Shown piece by piece: positions 49,152 through 58,116 of a stretch of DNA of 64,000 nucleotides. The stretch covers positions 248,001 to 312,000 of the forward strand of contig NZ_PDWS01000002.1 in assembly GCF_010093305.1 (NCBI RefSeq), written 5' to 3'. Source of the DNA: Pseudoxanthomonas sacheonensis. GTDB taxonomy: Bacteria; Pseudomonadota; Gammaproteobacteria; Xanthomonadales; Xanthomonadaceae. A program made the translations under genes and the position numbers. The stretch's first letter is position 1; each line of letters starts with the position of its first letter. Under the pieces are notes generated by a model, which saw nothing but the letters and a program-made list of their open reading frames with translations, ran no database searches and was not told where the DNA came from.

Positions 49152-51263
49152 ATGTTGAAGTTCCCGAAGAGTTTCGGGGGGCGGGTGGCCGTTGCCTCGA
49201 TGCAGAGTATCCAGTGCACGCTCGCGGCCGCGGTTCTCACGCTATCGCCCGCATCATCCGCATTCTCGGATGAGACGGCCGCTCTACGCGCCGCCGTTTC
49301 CGCCGAACGCGCGCGGCCACGCGCGCCGCAGCTGGACCGCGACCAGTTCCTCGCCAAGGCCGGCGTCCCGGGCGCATGGCTTTCGCCCGATGGCCGGCAT
49401 GTCGCCTATTTGCGCGAAGAAGGCAGCAATCGCGGAGTGTGGTTGCTGCCGACCGCGGGCGGTGCGGCGAAACAGCTGTTGCCGGACACCGAATCGGCGC
49501 AGTTGAGCTGGTCGGGCGACAGCCGTTGGCTGTTCCTGTCGTCGCCACGGCAATTGTCCGTGCTTGCGTCGGGCGGACAATCGGGATCCGGCGTCATCGC
49601 CAAGCTGGACGGACGCTGGCAACGCGTCTTCAAGGGCGCCGATCCGGTTCTTCCCGCGGCGGCTCTGGTCGTGGAGATTCCGCCCAAGGTGTCGCGCCTG
49701 CCGCGCAAGTGGCGATTGCTACGCATCGGCCTTGACGGCAGGCAGTCTCTGCTGCACGAAGACGCCAGACCCATCGTCGATTTCGCTATCGGCCCCAACG
49801 GTCGCCTTGCGTACGTGACCCTGGCCGAGAAAGACAAGTACGTCATCTACCGCAAGCAGGGCGACCGGTTGCAGCAGGCGATGCGCTGCGAAGGCCTGGA
49901 TCGCTGCCGTATCGTCTCCACCCTCCATGCCGGCCAGGAACTCCTGCTGTCCACCGATACCGGCAGCGGTTTCCGGCGCCTGGCGTTGCTGGACTACAAG
50001 GGAAAACTGACGACGCTGCATGCCGATCCGCGGGGCGAAGCCGATCTGGACGAAGTGGTGCTGGAACCGGACACTGGACAGCCTCTCATCGCCGGCTACC
50101 GCAGCACCGTCGCCGCCAACTACGGGCTGACGCCAGTCGCCCGTCGCCATGTCGAAACGATCGAGCGGCGTTATCCGGCACGCAACCTCAGCATCGAGGT
50201 TGGCAGCGGCGCGCATGCGCAATGGCTGGTGCGGGACCGCGCGGGCTCGCTGAAAGGCGCGCTGTTCCACCTCTACGACCCCGCCACCGGCGGTTTCCGC
50301 GACATCCTGGACGGCATCGCTTTCCGGCACGCAGGAAAGACCGTCGCGCGGCCGCCCGAATCGGCGATGGCGCGCAGGATCGCCTTCGCCTACCGCGCCT
50401 CCGACGGCATGCGCCTGCACGGCTTCCTGATGGTGCCGCCGGGGATCGACGCTGCGCACGCGCCGTTGATGGCGCATGTGCACGGCGGGCCGTTCAACCT
50501 GGCGCGCCCGGAATTCAGTTCGACCGGCCAGTTGCTCGCCAACCGCGGTTACATCGTCTTCGAACCCAATTTCCGCGGCTCCACCGGCCTGGGCCGCGAC
50601 TATCTTTTTTCCGCGCGCGGCGATTTCGGCAATGGCCGCGTCCAGCAGGACATCGTGGAAGGCGTGCGTTTTTTGCTGGCGCAAGGCATAGGCGATCCAT
50701 CGCGCGTGGGTATCGACGGCGCCTCCTTCGGGGGCTATTCCGCGCTGCAGGGGGCCACCTTCCAGCCGGAATTGTTCAAGGTGGCCATCGCCGCCGTGCC
50801 GCCCGCCGATTTTGGCTGGGTGCTGCGCTGGTATTCGCATTCGGCCGATCAGTTCACCGACGGCATTCCGATGTCCACCACGATGCGGCTGTTGTCGCTC
50901 GATCCCGCCGACCCCAGCATAGCCGAGCGTCTGCGGATGCAATCGCCTATCGCCAACGCGGGCAAGCTGTCGCGTCCGCTGCTGTTGCTGGCCGGCGCCG
51001 ACGATGAGCGCGTGCCGATCCGCAGCGTGACCCACTACGCTGCCGAGCTGAAATCGCTAGGCAAGGATTTCAGCCTCTTCATCGATGCCGAAGGCCGTCA
51101 CCAGCTGGAGGACCCGCGCACGCGAGAAGCCTATTTCTATCTGATGGAGGAATTCCTGCATCGCCGCCTGGGCGGTGCGGCGCCGGAACCGCCCGGCAAA
51201 CCGCTGCGCGAATACCTGCGACGCAACCTACGGGTGAAAGGCCGCGACCTGTCCGGCCTCTAG
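49152..51263 (+). CDS. S9-family serine peptidase (prolyl oligopeptidase-like), exported
   Basis: 703 residues. A signal peptide (cleavage near ~38, PASSAFS) is followed by a beta-propeller (~55-420) with repeated strands. The alpha/beta-hydrolase domain (~430-690) has the triad S525 (DGASFGGY), D617 or D618 (GADDERVP) and H650 (GRHQLED). GGPFNL and NFRGSTGLGR are typical of S9C/DPP-type peptidases. It is last in the GntR-ABC operon. Its TAG stop overlaps by four bases the stop of the convergent ATPase gene (CTAG). The substrate is probably a peptide linked to the transporter. Confidence 0.88.
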   Translation: MLKFPKSFGGRVAVASMQSIQCTLAAAVLTLSPASSAFSDETAALRAAVSAERARPRAPQLDRDQFLAKAGVPGAWLSPDGRHVAYLREEGSNRGVWLLPTAGGAAKQLLPDTESAQLSWSGDSRWLFLSSPRQLSVLASGGQSGSGVIAKLDGRWQRVFKGADPVLPAAALVVEIPPKVSRLPRKWRLLRIGLDGRQSLLHEDARPIVDFAIGPNGRLAYVTLAEKDKYVIYRKQGDRLQQAMRCEGLDRCRIVSTLHAGQELLLSTDTGSGFRRLALLDYKGKLTTLHADPRGEADLDEVVLEPDTGQPLIAGYRSTVAANYGLTPVARRHVETIERRYPARNLSIEVGSGAHAQWLVRDRAGSLKGALFHLYDPATGGFRDILDGIAFRHAGKTVARPPESAMARRIAFAYRASDGMRLHGFLMVPPGIDAAHAPLMAHVHGGPFNLARPEFSSTGQLLANRGYIVFEPNFRGSTGLGRDYLFSARGDFGNGRVQQDIVEGVRFLLAQGIGDPSRVGIDGASFGGYSALQGATFQPELFKVAIAAVPPADFGWVLRWYSHSADQFTDGIPMSTTMRLLSLDPADPSIAERLRMQSPIANAGKLSRPLLLLAGADDERVPIRSVTHYAAELKSLGKDFSLFIDAEGRHQLEDPRTREAYFYLMEEFLHRRLGGAAPEPPGKPLREYLRRNLRVKGRDLSGL

Positions 51264-52357
51264 GGCGACAATGCCTGGCCGGTTCCGCTATCGAAGAAAT
51301 GCATGCGTTCGGCCGCATAGCCCAGGTGGACCTGGTCGCCCACCGCGGGCAAGTGATAAGGAGGCAGGCGGATCACCAGATCGCAACCGCCGCAGCCCAG
51401 ATTGAGGAAGGCTTCGTTGCCCACCGGCTCCACCACTTCGACCTTTGCCGGCAGACTGTCCGGGCCCGCCGACCCCAGGTGCATGTCTTCCGGCCGCAAG
51501 CCTATGGTCAACTGCCTGCCTACATAAGCCTGCAACGCAGATTGCATGGCCGCCTGCCGCAACGGCAGTTCGACGCCCTCGCCGACGACCAGACGCAAGC
51601 CATCGTCGCGCTGCTGCAGCTCGCCCCACAGCAGGTTCATTTTCGGACTGCCGATGAAGGTGGCCACGAACAGGTTGGCCGGTTTCAGATACAACGCCAT
51701 CGGCGTATCGATCTGCTGCACCTCGCCGTCCTTCATCACCACGATGCGCTGCCCCAGGGTCATGGCTTCGACCTGGTCGTGGGTGACGTAGATCATGGTG
51801 GTGCCCAGTTGCCGGTGCAGGCGGGCGATCTCGGTGCGTACCGAGTGGCGCAGCTTGGCGTCCAGGTTGGAGAGCGGCTCGTCGAGCAGGAAGACCGAAG
51901 GCTCGCGCACCAGCGCCCTGCCCAGCGCCACGCGCTGGCGCTGGCCGCCGGACATCTGCCCCGGCAGCTTGTCCATCATCGGCGTGAGCCCCAGGGTTTC
52001 GGCCGCCGCGGCGACCCGTTTCTTGATGGTGGCCTTGTCGTGCTTGCGCAGCTTCAGGCCGAAGGCGAGGTTTTCGGCCACGGTCATGTGCGGATAAAGC
52101 GCATAGCTCTGGAACACCATGGCGATGTCCCGGTCCTTCGGGGCCACTTCGTTGACCACGCGACCGCCGATTGAAAGAGTGCCTCCGGTGATTTCCTCAA
52201 GCCCGGCGATCATCCGCAGCAAAGTGGATTTGCCGCAGCCCGATGGCCCCACCAGCACCATCAGTTCGCCATCGGCGACCTTGAAACTGGCCCCGTGCAC
52301 GGCCACCTGGCCTTTCTCGTATACCTTGCGGACGTTATCCAATTGAACGCTGGCCAT
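51260..52357 (-). CDS. ugpC: Sugar ABC transporter ATP-binding protein UgpC/MsmK type
   Basis: 365 residues. It has Walker A GPSGCGKST, Q-loop MVFQSYALYPHMTV, signature MSGGQRQRVALGRAL, Walker B VFLLDEPLSNLD, switch THDQVEAM and a C-terminal MOI/TOBE regulatory domain (~240-365). Such ATPases energise several carbohydrate importers. I chose the ATG at 52357 since GGAG lies five bases upstream; 52360 is an adjacent ATG. The nearest matching permeases are at 61431-63130. It diverges from the GH1 gene across a LacI-type operator. Confidence 0.93.
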   Translation of the reverse strand: MASVQLDNVRKVYEKGQVAVHGASFKVADGELMVLVGPSGCGKSTLLRMIAGLEEITGGTLSIGGRVVNEVAPKDRDIAMVFQSYALYPHMTVAENLAFGLKLRKHDKATIKKRVAAAAETLGLTPMMDKLPGQMSGGQRQRVALGRALVREPSVFLLDEPLSNLDAKLRHSVRTEIARLHRQLGTTMIYVTHDQVEAMTLGQRIVVMKDGEVQQIDTPMALYLKPANLFVATFIGSPKMNLLWGELQQRDDGLRLVVGEGVELPLRQAAMQSALQAYVGRQLTIGLRPEDMHLGSAGPDSLPAKVEVVEPVGNEAFLNLGCGGCDLVIRLPPYHLPAVGDQVHLGYAAERMHFFDSGTGQALSP

Positions 52358-52508
52358 CATTTCTCCGGCGATGAAGTACTGACGGTCGCCGGCCCTCCCG
52401 GTGACTGCTGGCATGCCCGTATTCGCCGGCTGCGGCAATCGGGATGCAATCGGCTTTATTTCTGCCCTAGAACGGTTCCGCTGATCGAAGGCTTGCGGTA
52501 TTCTGCCA

Positions 52509-52522
52509 TGTAACCGTTTTCA
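52509..52522. promoter_or_regulatory. LacI-family/cre-type operator
   Basis: TGTAACCGTTTTCA matches the TGWAANCGNTNWCA consensus at every position. It lies between the divergent ugpC and beta-glucosidase genes, 53 bases before the beta-glucosidase ATG. It would let one LacI-type sugar repressor control one or both. No lacI-type regulator is encoded in the window. Confidence 0.65.
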
Positions 52523-52574
52523 CAACGCAATACTCCGAATCTTAGATACATCCACCGACACCGCCGGAGGGGCC

Positions 52575-53936
52575 ATGTCGAATATTTACCAGTTCCCGGA
52601 CGATTTCGTCTGGGGAAGCGCCACCGCCGCCTACCAGATCGAAGGCTCCCCGCTCGCCGATGGCGCCGGCCCCAGCATCTGGCAGCGTTTCGCCCACACC
52701 CCGGGCCGCATGCTCAACAACGATACCGGCGATGTGGCCTGCGACCACTACAACCGCTGGCGCGAAGACATCGCGATCATGAAAGAACTGGGCATGCAGG
52801 CCTACCGCTTCAGCATTTCCTGGAGCCGGGTGCTGCCCGAAGGCCGTGGCCGGGTGAACCAGAAAGGCGTGGACTTCTACGAACGCCTGGTCGATACCCT
52901 GCTGGAGAACGACATCCAGCCCGTCGCCACCCTCTTCCACTGGGACCTGCCCGCCGCGCTGGACGACCAGGGCGGCTGGTTGAACCGCGACATCGCCGGC
53001 TGGTTCGCCGATTACGGCCGCCTGATGTTCGAGCGCCTGGACGGCCGCATCAAGCGCTGGGCCACGCTCAACGAACCGTGGGTGGTCACCGACGGCGGCT
53101 ACTTACATGGCGCGCTGGCGCCGGGCCACCGCAACCGTTTCGAAGCGCCCATCGCTTCGCACAACCTGATGCGCGCGCATGGCGCGGCGGTGAAGGCGTA
53201 CCGCGAAGTCGGCAAGCACGAAATCGGCCTGGTGGTGAATATCGAACCCAAGTATTCGGCCAGCGACAGCGCCGAAGACCTGGCCGCGACCCGCCGCGCC
53301 GAGGCCTACATGAATCGCCAGTACCTGGATCCGGCGTTCTTCGGGACCTATCCGGAAGAGCTGCGCGAGATCTTCGGCGAAGCCTGGCCGGAGTGGTCGC
53401 AGGACGACATGGACCTGATCAAGCAGCCGCTGGATTTCATCGGCGTCAACTACTACACCCGCAACGTGGCCAAGCACGACGAAACGAACTGGCCGCTGAA
53501 GGTCGCGCCGGTCCGGCAGAAGCAGCATACGTATACAGAAACCGGCTGGGAGGTATTCCCGCAGGGACTGACCGACACGCTGGTATGGGTGAAGGAACGC
53601 TACGGCAACCCCAAGGTTTTCATCACCGAGAATGGCGCGGCCTTCTTCGATCCGCCCAAATCCGAGAACGGACGCGTCCGCGATCCCTTGCGGCTCAGCT
53701 ACTTGCGCCAGCATCTGCGCGCGGTGCACGCAGCCATCGAAGCCGGTTGCGACATCGGCGGCTACTTCGTGTGGTCGTTGCTGGACAACCTGGAATGGTC
53801 GCTGGGCTACTCCAAACGGTTCGGTATCGTCCACGTGGACTTCGAGACCCAGACCCGCACACCGAAGGACAGCGCACGCTATTATGCGAAAGTTGTCGCC
53901 ACTCACGGCGCAGCGCTGGCCAACGAGGACGACTGA
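52575..53936 (+). CDS. GH1 beta-glucosidase
   Basis: 453 residues, (beta/alpha)8 barrel. Acid/base E167 is in TLNEPWV and nucleophile E352 is in ITENGAAF. The N-terminal FVWGSATAAYQIEG and LDNLEWSLGYSKRFGI near the end are GH1 signatures. No signal peptide, so it works on sugars already imported. It cleaves cello-oligosaccharides or aryl-beta-glucosides to glucose. glk follows and a LacI-type operator precedes it. Confidence 0.95.
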   Translation: MSNIYQFPDDFVWGSATAAYQIEGSPLADGAGPSIWQRFAHTPGRMLNNDTGDVACDHYNRWREDIAIMKELGMQAYRFSISWSRVLPEGRGRVNQKGVDFYERLVDTLLENDIQPVATLFHWDLPAALDDQGGWLNRDIAGWFADYGRLMFERLDGRIKRWATLNEPWVVTDGGYLHGALAPGHRNRFEAPIASHNLMRAHGAAVKAYREVGKHEIGLVVNIEPKYSASDSAEDLAATRRAEAYMNRQYLDPAFFGTYPEELREIFGEAWPEWSQDDMDLIKQPLDFIGVNYYTRNVAKHDETNWPLKVAPVRQKQHTYTETGWEVFPQGLTDTLVWVKERYGNPKVFITENGAAFFDPPKSENGRVRDPLRLSYLRQHLRAVHAAIEAGCDIGGYFVWSLLDNLEWSLGYSKRFGIVHVDFETQTRTPKDSARYYAKVVATHGAALANEDD

Positions 53937-53985
53937 GTCGGATGCCGCGGAATACTCTTTGTAACCATCACCTGAAGTACTCCGC

Positions 53986-55020
53986 ATGACCGCCGCGCCT
54001 GCTGCTTCGGCAGAACGTGCTTCTACGGAACGCGCCTCTACGGAACGCGTGTTGCTCGCCGACATCGGCGGCACCAATGCGCGCTTCGCGCTGGCCGATA
54101 CCTCGCTGGAAACGCCGCTGATCGTCGATAGCGTCGGGGAATTCGCTGTCGCCGATTTCCCTTCGCTTGCCGATGCCGCGCAGCATTACCTGGACAAGAC
54201 CGGGGCGACCGCGCAAAACGGAGTGTTCGCCGTCGCCGGCCGCGTCGACGGCGACGAAGCCCGCATCACCAACCATCCCTGGGTCATCTCGCTTTCGCGT
54301 ACGCGCGCCGCGCTGCGCTTCGACGACATCAAGCTGGTCAACGATTTCGCCGCGCAGGCGATGGCGGTGTCGCTGCTCACTCCGGCCGACGTGGTGCCGA
54401 TCGGCGGCGCGCGCTGGTCACCTGCGCCGGCGTCGGTGAACAAGACCTACGCCGTCATCGGCCCGGGCACCGGACTGGGCGTGGGCGGTCTTATCGTGCG
54501 CGATGGCCGCCGCTATCCGCTGGAAACCGAAGGCGGCCATGTCAGCTTTCCGCCCGGCACGCCGGAAGAGATCGAGATACTTCAGAAACTCTCGGCGCAG
54601 TTCGGCCGCGTTTCCAATGAACGCCTGATCTGCGGCCCCGGTCTGGTCAACCTGCATCGCGCCTTGAGCGAGATCGCTGGCGAAGACCCTGGCCCGATGC
54701 AACCGGCCGACATCACCGCGCGCGCCGCGGCCGGCGATCCGCGCTGCATGCGCACGCTGGATGTGTTTTGCGCCGTATTCGGCGCCATCGCTGGCGATCT
54801 GGTGCTGAGCGCCGGCGCCTGGGACGGCGTATTCCTCACCGGCGGCCTGGTGCCCAAGCTGTTGTCCTCGCTGCAGCATTCCGGTTTCCGCCAACGCTTC
54901 GAGCATAAAGGCCGGTTCTCGCCCGCCATGTCGCGCGTGCCTACCCTGGCCGTGGTGCATCCGCGCCCCGGATTGCTGGGTGCGGCCGCCTTTGCGGTGG
55001 AAAGCTTCGGCGCGAAGTAA
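53986..55020 (+). CDS. glk: Glucokinase
   Basis: 344 residues; phosphorylates glucose with ATP. The phosphate loop is LLADIGGTNARFALAD (~23-38). Later motifs are GPGTGLGVGG and ETEGGHVSFPP, as in E. coli-type Glk. Residues 1-20 form a low-complexity leader with ASTERASTER, coming from a duplicated ACGGAACGCG stretch. It feeds glucose from the GH1 enzyme into the Entner-Doudoroff path. The leader could be non-essential; a later GTG start is possible (VLLADIGG). Confidence 0.94.
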   Translation: MTAAPAASAERASTERASTERVLLADIGGTNARFALADTSLETPLIVDSVGEFAVADFPSLADAAQHYLDKTGATAQNGVFAVAGRVDGDEARITNHPWVISLSRTRAALRFDDIKLVNDFAAQAMAVSLLTPADVVPIGGARWSPAPASVNKTYAVIGPGTGLGVGGLIVRDGRRYPLETEGGHVSFPPGTPEEIEILQKLSAQFGRVSNERLICGPGLVNLHRALSEIAGEDPGPMQPADITARAAAGDPRCMRTLDVFCAVFGAIAGDLVLSAGAWDGVFLTGGLVPKLLSSLQHSGFRQRFEHKGRFSPAMSRVPTLAVVHPRPGLLGAAAFAVESFGAK

Positions 55021-55231
55021 CCTTCCGGGGGCATTAGGGCTAACGAAGTGGTATTTCACTGGCATTAAAATTAGCCAGGAAATGAAACGCCTAAACGGCT
55101 AAACTCAATCGGGCGGAGCGCTCTCGCAGACCCATTCCGATAATTGGTATTGCTGTGGTCTGCTAGCGGAAAGTCCCAACCCGCCTTCGCCGGATTGTCC
55201 CTGCCCTTTTCTGCGGACCCAGCCTTTCGCC

Positions 55232-57145
55232 ATGACCCTGCACCCACGACTCCACGAAATCACCGAACGCATCCGCAAGCGCAGCGCCGATTCGCGGCGC
55301 GCCTACTTGGCGGGCATCGACGCCGCCCACCGCGAAGGCCCCAACCGCACGCGTCTGAGCTGCGGCAACCTGGCGCACGCCTTCGCCGCTTCGGGCACGA
55401 CCGACAAGGGTCGCTTGCGCGCCGACATCACTCCCAACCTGGGCATCATCAACGCCTACAACGACATGCTGTCGGCGCATCAGCCGTTCGAGCATTACCC
55501 GGAGATCGTGCGCCAGGTTGCCCGCGAATTAGGCGCCACCGCGCAGGTCGCCGGCGGTGTGCCGGCGATGTGCGACGGCGTCACCCAAGGCCGGCCGGGC
55601 ATGGAACTGTCGCTGTTCTCGCGCGACAACATCGCCCAGGCGACCGCCATCTCGCTGAGCCACGACATGTTCGACGCTGCGCTGTACCTGGGCGTGTGCG
55701 ACAAGATCGTTCCGGGCCTGCTGATCGGCGCCCTCGCCTTCGGCCATTTGCCGGCGATGTTCGTGCCGGCCGGTCCGATGACGCCGGGTATTCCCAACAA
55801 GAAAAAAGCCGAAGTCCGCGAGCGCTACGCCGCCGGCGAGGCGACCCGCGAAGAATTGCTGGAGGTGGAAGCGGCTTCTTACCATGCCGCAGGCACCTGC
55901 ACTTTCTACGGTACGGCAAATTCCAACCAAGTATTGCTCGAAGCGATGGGCCTGCAACTTCCCGGCACTTCCTTCGTCAATCCGGGCACGCCGCTACGCG
56001 ATGCGCTGACCCGCGCTTCCACCGAGAGGGCGCTACGCATCACCGCGCTTGGCAACGACTACCGCCCTATCGGTCATCTGATCGACGAACGCGCCATCGT
56101 CAACGCCATGGTCGCGCTGATGGCCACCGGCGGCTCCACCAACCACACCATCCACTGGATCGCCGTGGCGCGTGCCGCCGGCGTCATGCTGACCTGGGAC
56201 GACATGGACGAGCTTTCCCAGATCGTGCCGCTGCTGGCGCGCGTGTATCCCAACGGCGATGCCGACGTTAACCGTTTCGCGGCGGCGGGTGGCACCCAGT
56301 TCGTGTTCCGCGAACTGATCGACGCCGGCCTGATGCATGGCGATATCGCCACTGTCGTTGCCGGCGGCATGCGCGCCTTCTGCGACGAGCCCCGCCTGAC
56401 CGACGGCAAGCTGGACTACACGCCGGGCGTTGCCAAGAGCGCGGACGAAGCGGTGGTGCGGCCGGTAAGCGATGCCTTCGACCCGCACGGCGGACTGCGT
56501 CTGTTGCGCGGCAATCTGGGCCGTTCGCTGATGAAGATCTCAGCGGTGAAGTCCGAATACCACCGCATCGAAGCGCCTGCGGTAGTGCTGGACGATCCGC
56601 GCGCGCTCAACAAGCTGCATGCCGCTGGCGTACTGCCGCAGGATTTCATCGCCGTGGTCCGCTACCAGGGTCCACGCGCAAACGGCATGCCGGAACTGCA
56701 TTCGCTGGCTCCGCTGCTGGGTCTGTTGCAGAACCAGGGCCGGCGCGTGGCGCTGGTCACCGACGGCCGCCTTTCCGGCGCTTCGGGCAAGATTCCCGCC
56801 GCCATCCACCTCACTCCTGAAGCGGCGCGCGGCGGCCCGATCGGCAAGCTGCGCGAAGGCGACATGATCCGGCTGGATGCGGTGGCAGGCACTCTGGAAG
56901 TGCTGGTCGATGCGGACGAGTGGAACTCGCGCAGTCATGCGCCCAACACCGCGCCGGCCGCGCAGGATCTTGGCCGTAATCTGTTCGCCTGGAGCCGCAA
57001 TCTGGTGACGCCTGCCGATCAGGGGGCGTTGTCGATTTCCTGTGGTCCGCCTTCTCCTGAAGGTGGTTGGGAATACGATGCGGAATACGAGTTGGGACAT
57101 GATCATGCTGCGGCTGCGGCGCCGCATGAAGACAAGGACGCTTGA
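55232..57145 (+). CDS. edd: Phosphogluconate dehydratase
   Basis: 637 residues; converts 6-phosphogluconate to KDPG. IlvD/Edd family with conserved Cys for an Fe-S cluster ([23 protein letters not shown]). GLQLPGTSF and the C-terminal [12 protein letters not shown] are family motifs. The ATG at 55232 fits [18 protein letters not shown]. It precedes eda; a CTCTCCC-type repeat lies between them. The ~210-base space upstream is AT-rich with TTAGCC/GGCTAA inverted arms but no certain promoter. Confidence 0.97.
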   Translation: MTLHPRLHEITERIRKRSADSRRAYLAGIDAAHREGPNRTRLSCGNLAHAFAASGTTDKGRLRADITPNLGIINAYNDMLSAHQPFEHYPEIVRQVARELGATAQVAGGVPAMCDGVTQGRPGMELSLFSRDNIAQATAISLSHDMFDAALYLGVCDKIVPGLLIGALAFGHLPAMFVPAGPMTPGIPNKKKAEVRERYAAGEATREELLEVEAASYHAAGTCTFYGTANSNQVLLEAMGLQLPGTSFVNPGTPLRDALTRASTERALRITALGNDYRPIGHLIDERAIVNAMVALMATGGSTNHTIHWIAVARAAGVMLTWDDMDELSQIVPLLARVYPNGDADVNRFAAAGGTQFVFRELIDAGLMHGDIATVVAGGMRAFCDEPRLTDGKLDYTPGVAKSADEAVVRPVSDAFDPHGGLRLLRGNLGRSLMKISAVKSEYHRIEAPAVVLDDPRALNKLHAAGVLPQDFIAVVRYQGPRANGMPELHSLAPLLGLLQNQGRRVALVTDGRLSGASGKIPAAIHLTPEAARGGPIGKLREGDMIRLDAVAGTLEVLVDADEWNSRSHAPNTAPAAQDLGRNLFAWSRNLVTPADQGALSISCGPPSPEGGWEYDAEYELGHDHAAAAAPHEDKDA

Positions 57146-57151
57146 TTTTTT

Positions 57152-57298
57152 CCCCTTCTCCCATTGGCGCCCGAAGGGTGTGCAAAGCTGAGAAGGTGGC
57201 GCGAAGCGTCGGATGAGGGTACGTCGAAGTCCATGATGTTTGCGCCACCCTCACTCCGCCGTACCCTCACCCCAACCCCTCTCCCGATGGGAGAGGGG
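57152..57298. repeat. CTTCTCCC-type palindromic repeat pair (copy 4)
   Basis: CCCCTTCTCCCATT...GAAGGTGGCGCGAAGCG and its inverse CCGTACCCTCACCCCAACCC...CCCGATGGGAGAGGGG fill the edd-eda gap. The left hairpin carries an 18-base alteration (GCGCCCGAAGGGTGTGCA) where other copies have a short loop. Confidence 0.8.
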
Positions 57299-57322
57299 CT
57301 ACTACCGGAGCCAGAGAATCGC

Positions 57323-57982
57323 ATGACCATCGCCCAACACCAGCAAAAAGCCGAACAACTCCTCCGCGCCGCCGGCATCCTGCCCGTGGTCACCGTGCAC
57401 ACGCTGGACGAAGCCCGCAAAGTATCCGCAGCGCTGCTCAAGGGCGGCCTGCCGGCGATCGAACTGACCTTGCGCACGCCGGTAGCGATGGAAGCGCTGG
57501 CGATGCTGAAAAAGGAACTGCCCGATATCGTGATCGGCGCGGGCACCGTGCTGACGGTCGAACAGATGGAGCAATCCATCGCCGCCGGCGCCGATTTCCT
57601 GGTCACGCCCGGCACGCCCGCGGAGATGGCGGACGCGCTGGCCAAGGCGCCTATTCCGGTCGTGCCCGGCGCGGCGACGCCGACCGAACTGCTGTCGCTG
57701 ATGGCGCGCGGTTTCCGCGTGTGCAAGCTGTTCCCCGCCAGTGCCGTGGGCGGCCTGGCGATGTTGAAAGGCCTGGCCGGCCCGCTTTCGGATCTGAAGA
57801 TATGCCCCACCGGTGGCATTACCGAAGACAACGCAGCCGACTACCTCTCGCAGCCCAACGTGGTCTGCATCGGCGGTTCGTGGATGGTGCCGAAGAACTG
57901 GATCGAGGCCGGCGAATGGGACAAGGTTACTGCCAGTTCGGCGAAGGCCGCTGCCATCGTCGCCGAGGTACGTGGGGCGTAG
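57323..57982 (+). CDS. eda: KDPG aldolase (2-dehydro-3-deoxy-phosphogluconate aldolase)
   Basis: 219 residues; cleaves KDPG to pyruvate and glyceraldehyde-3-phosphate, the last Entner-Doudoroff step. Schiff-base Lys135 is in CKLFPAS and Glu47 is in AIELTLRT; PTGGITEDN binds phosphate. Equivalent to E. coli K133 and E45. The ATG at 57323 gives MTIAQHQQKAEQLL; the open frame upstream is repeat. It converges on the discoidin gene over a long palindrome. Confidence 0.96.
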   Translation: MTIAQHQQKAEQLLRAAGILPVVTVHTLDEARKVSAALLKGGLPAIELTLRTPVAMEALAMLKKELPDIVIGAGTVLTVEQMEQSIAAGADFLVTPGTPAEMADALAKAPIPVVPGAATPTELLSLMARGFRVCKLFPASAVGGLAMLKGLAGPLSDLKICPTGGITEDNAADYLSQPNVVCIGGSWMVPKNWIEAGEWDKVTASSAKAAAIVAEVRGA

Positions 57983-58030
57983 TCCGCTGTTCAGAGCTTC
58001 TTGTAGTCCGGAACACCGACTAGTCGGGAA

Positions 58031-58104
58031 TGCCGTAGGAGCGACGTAAGTCGCGAAGGATTGCCGGAAAAGATGTATTCGCGACTTACGTCGCTCCTAC
58101 GGCA
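58031..58104. repeat. Palindromic repeat, GTAGGAGCGAC family (copy 3)
   Basis: A perfect 27-bp inverted repeat (58031-58057 and 58078-58104) with a 20-base loop. Arms start TGCCGTAGGAGCGACGTAAG. Between convergent eda and the discoidin-domain gene, it could stop both transcripts. Confidence 0.9.
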
Positions 58105-58116
58105 ATCGACATTCTT

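Noticed and set aside
55047-55060. AGTGGTATTTCACT inverted repeat before edd as an operator
   Set aside because: Only four paired bases per arm; too weak to call without comparative data.
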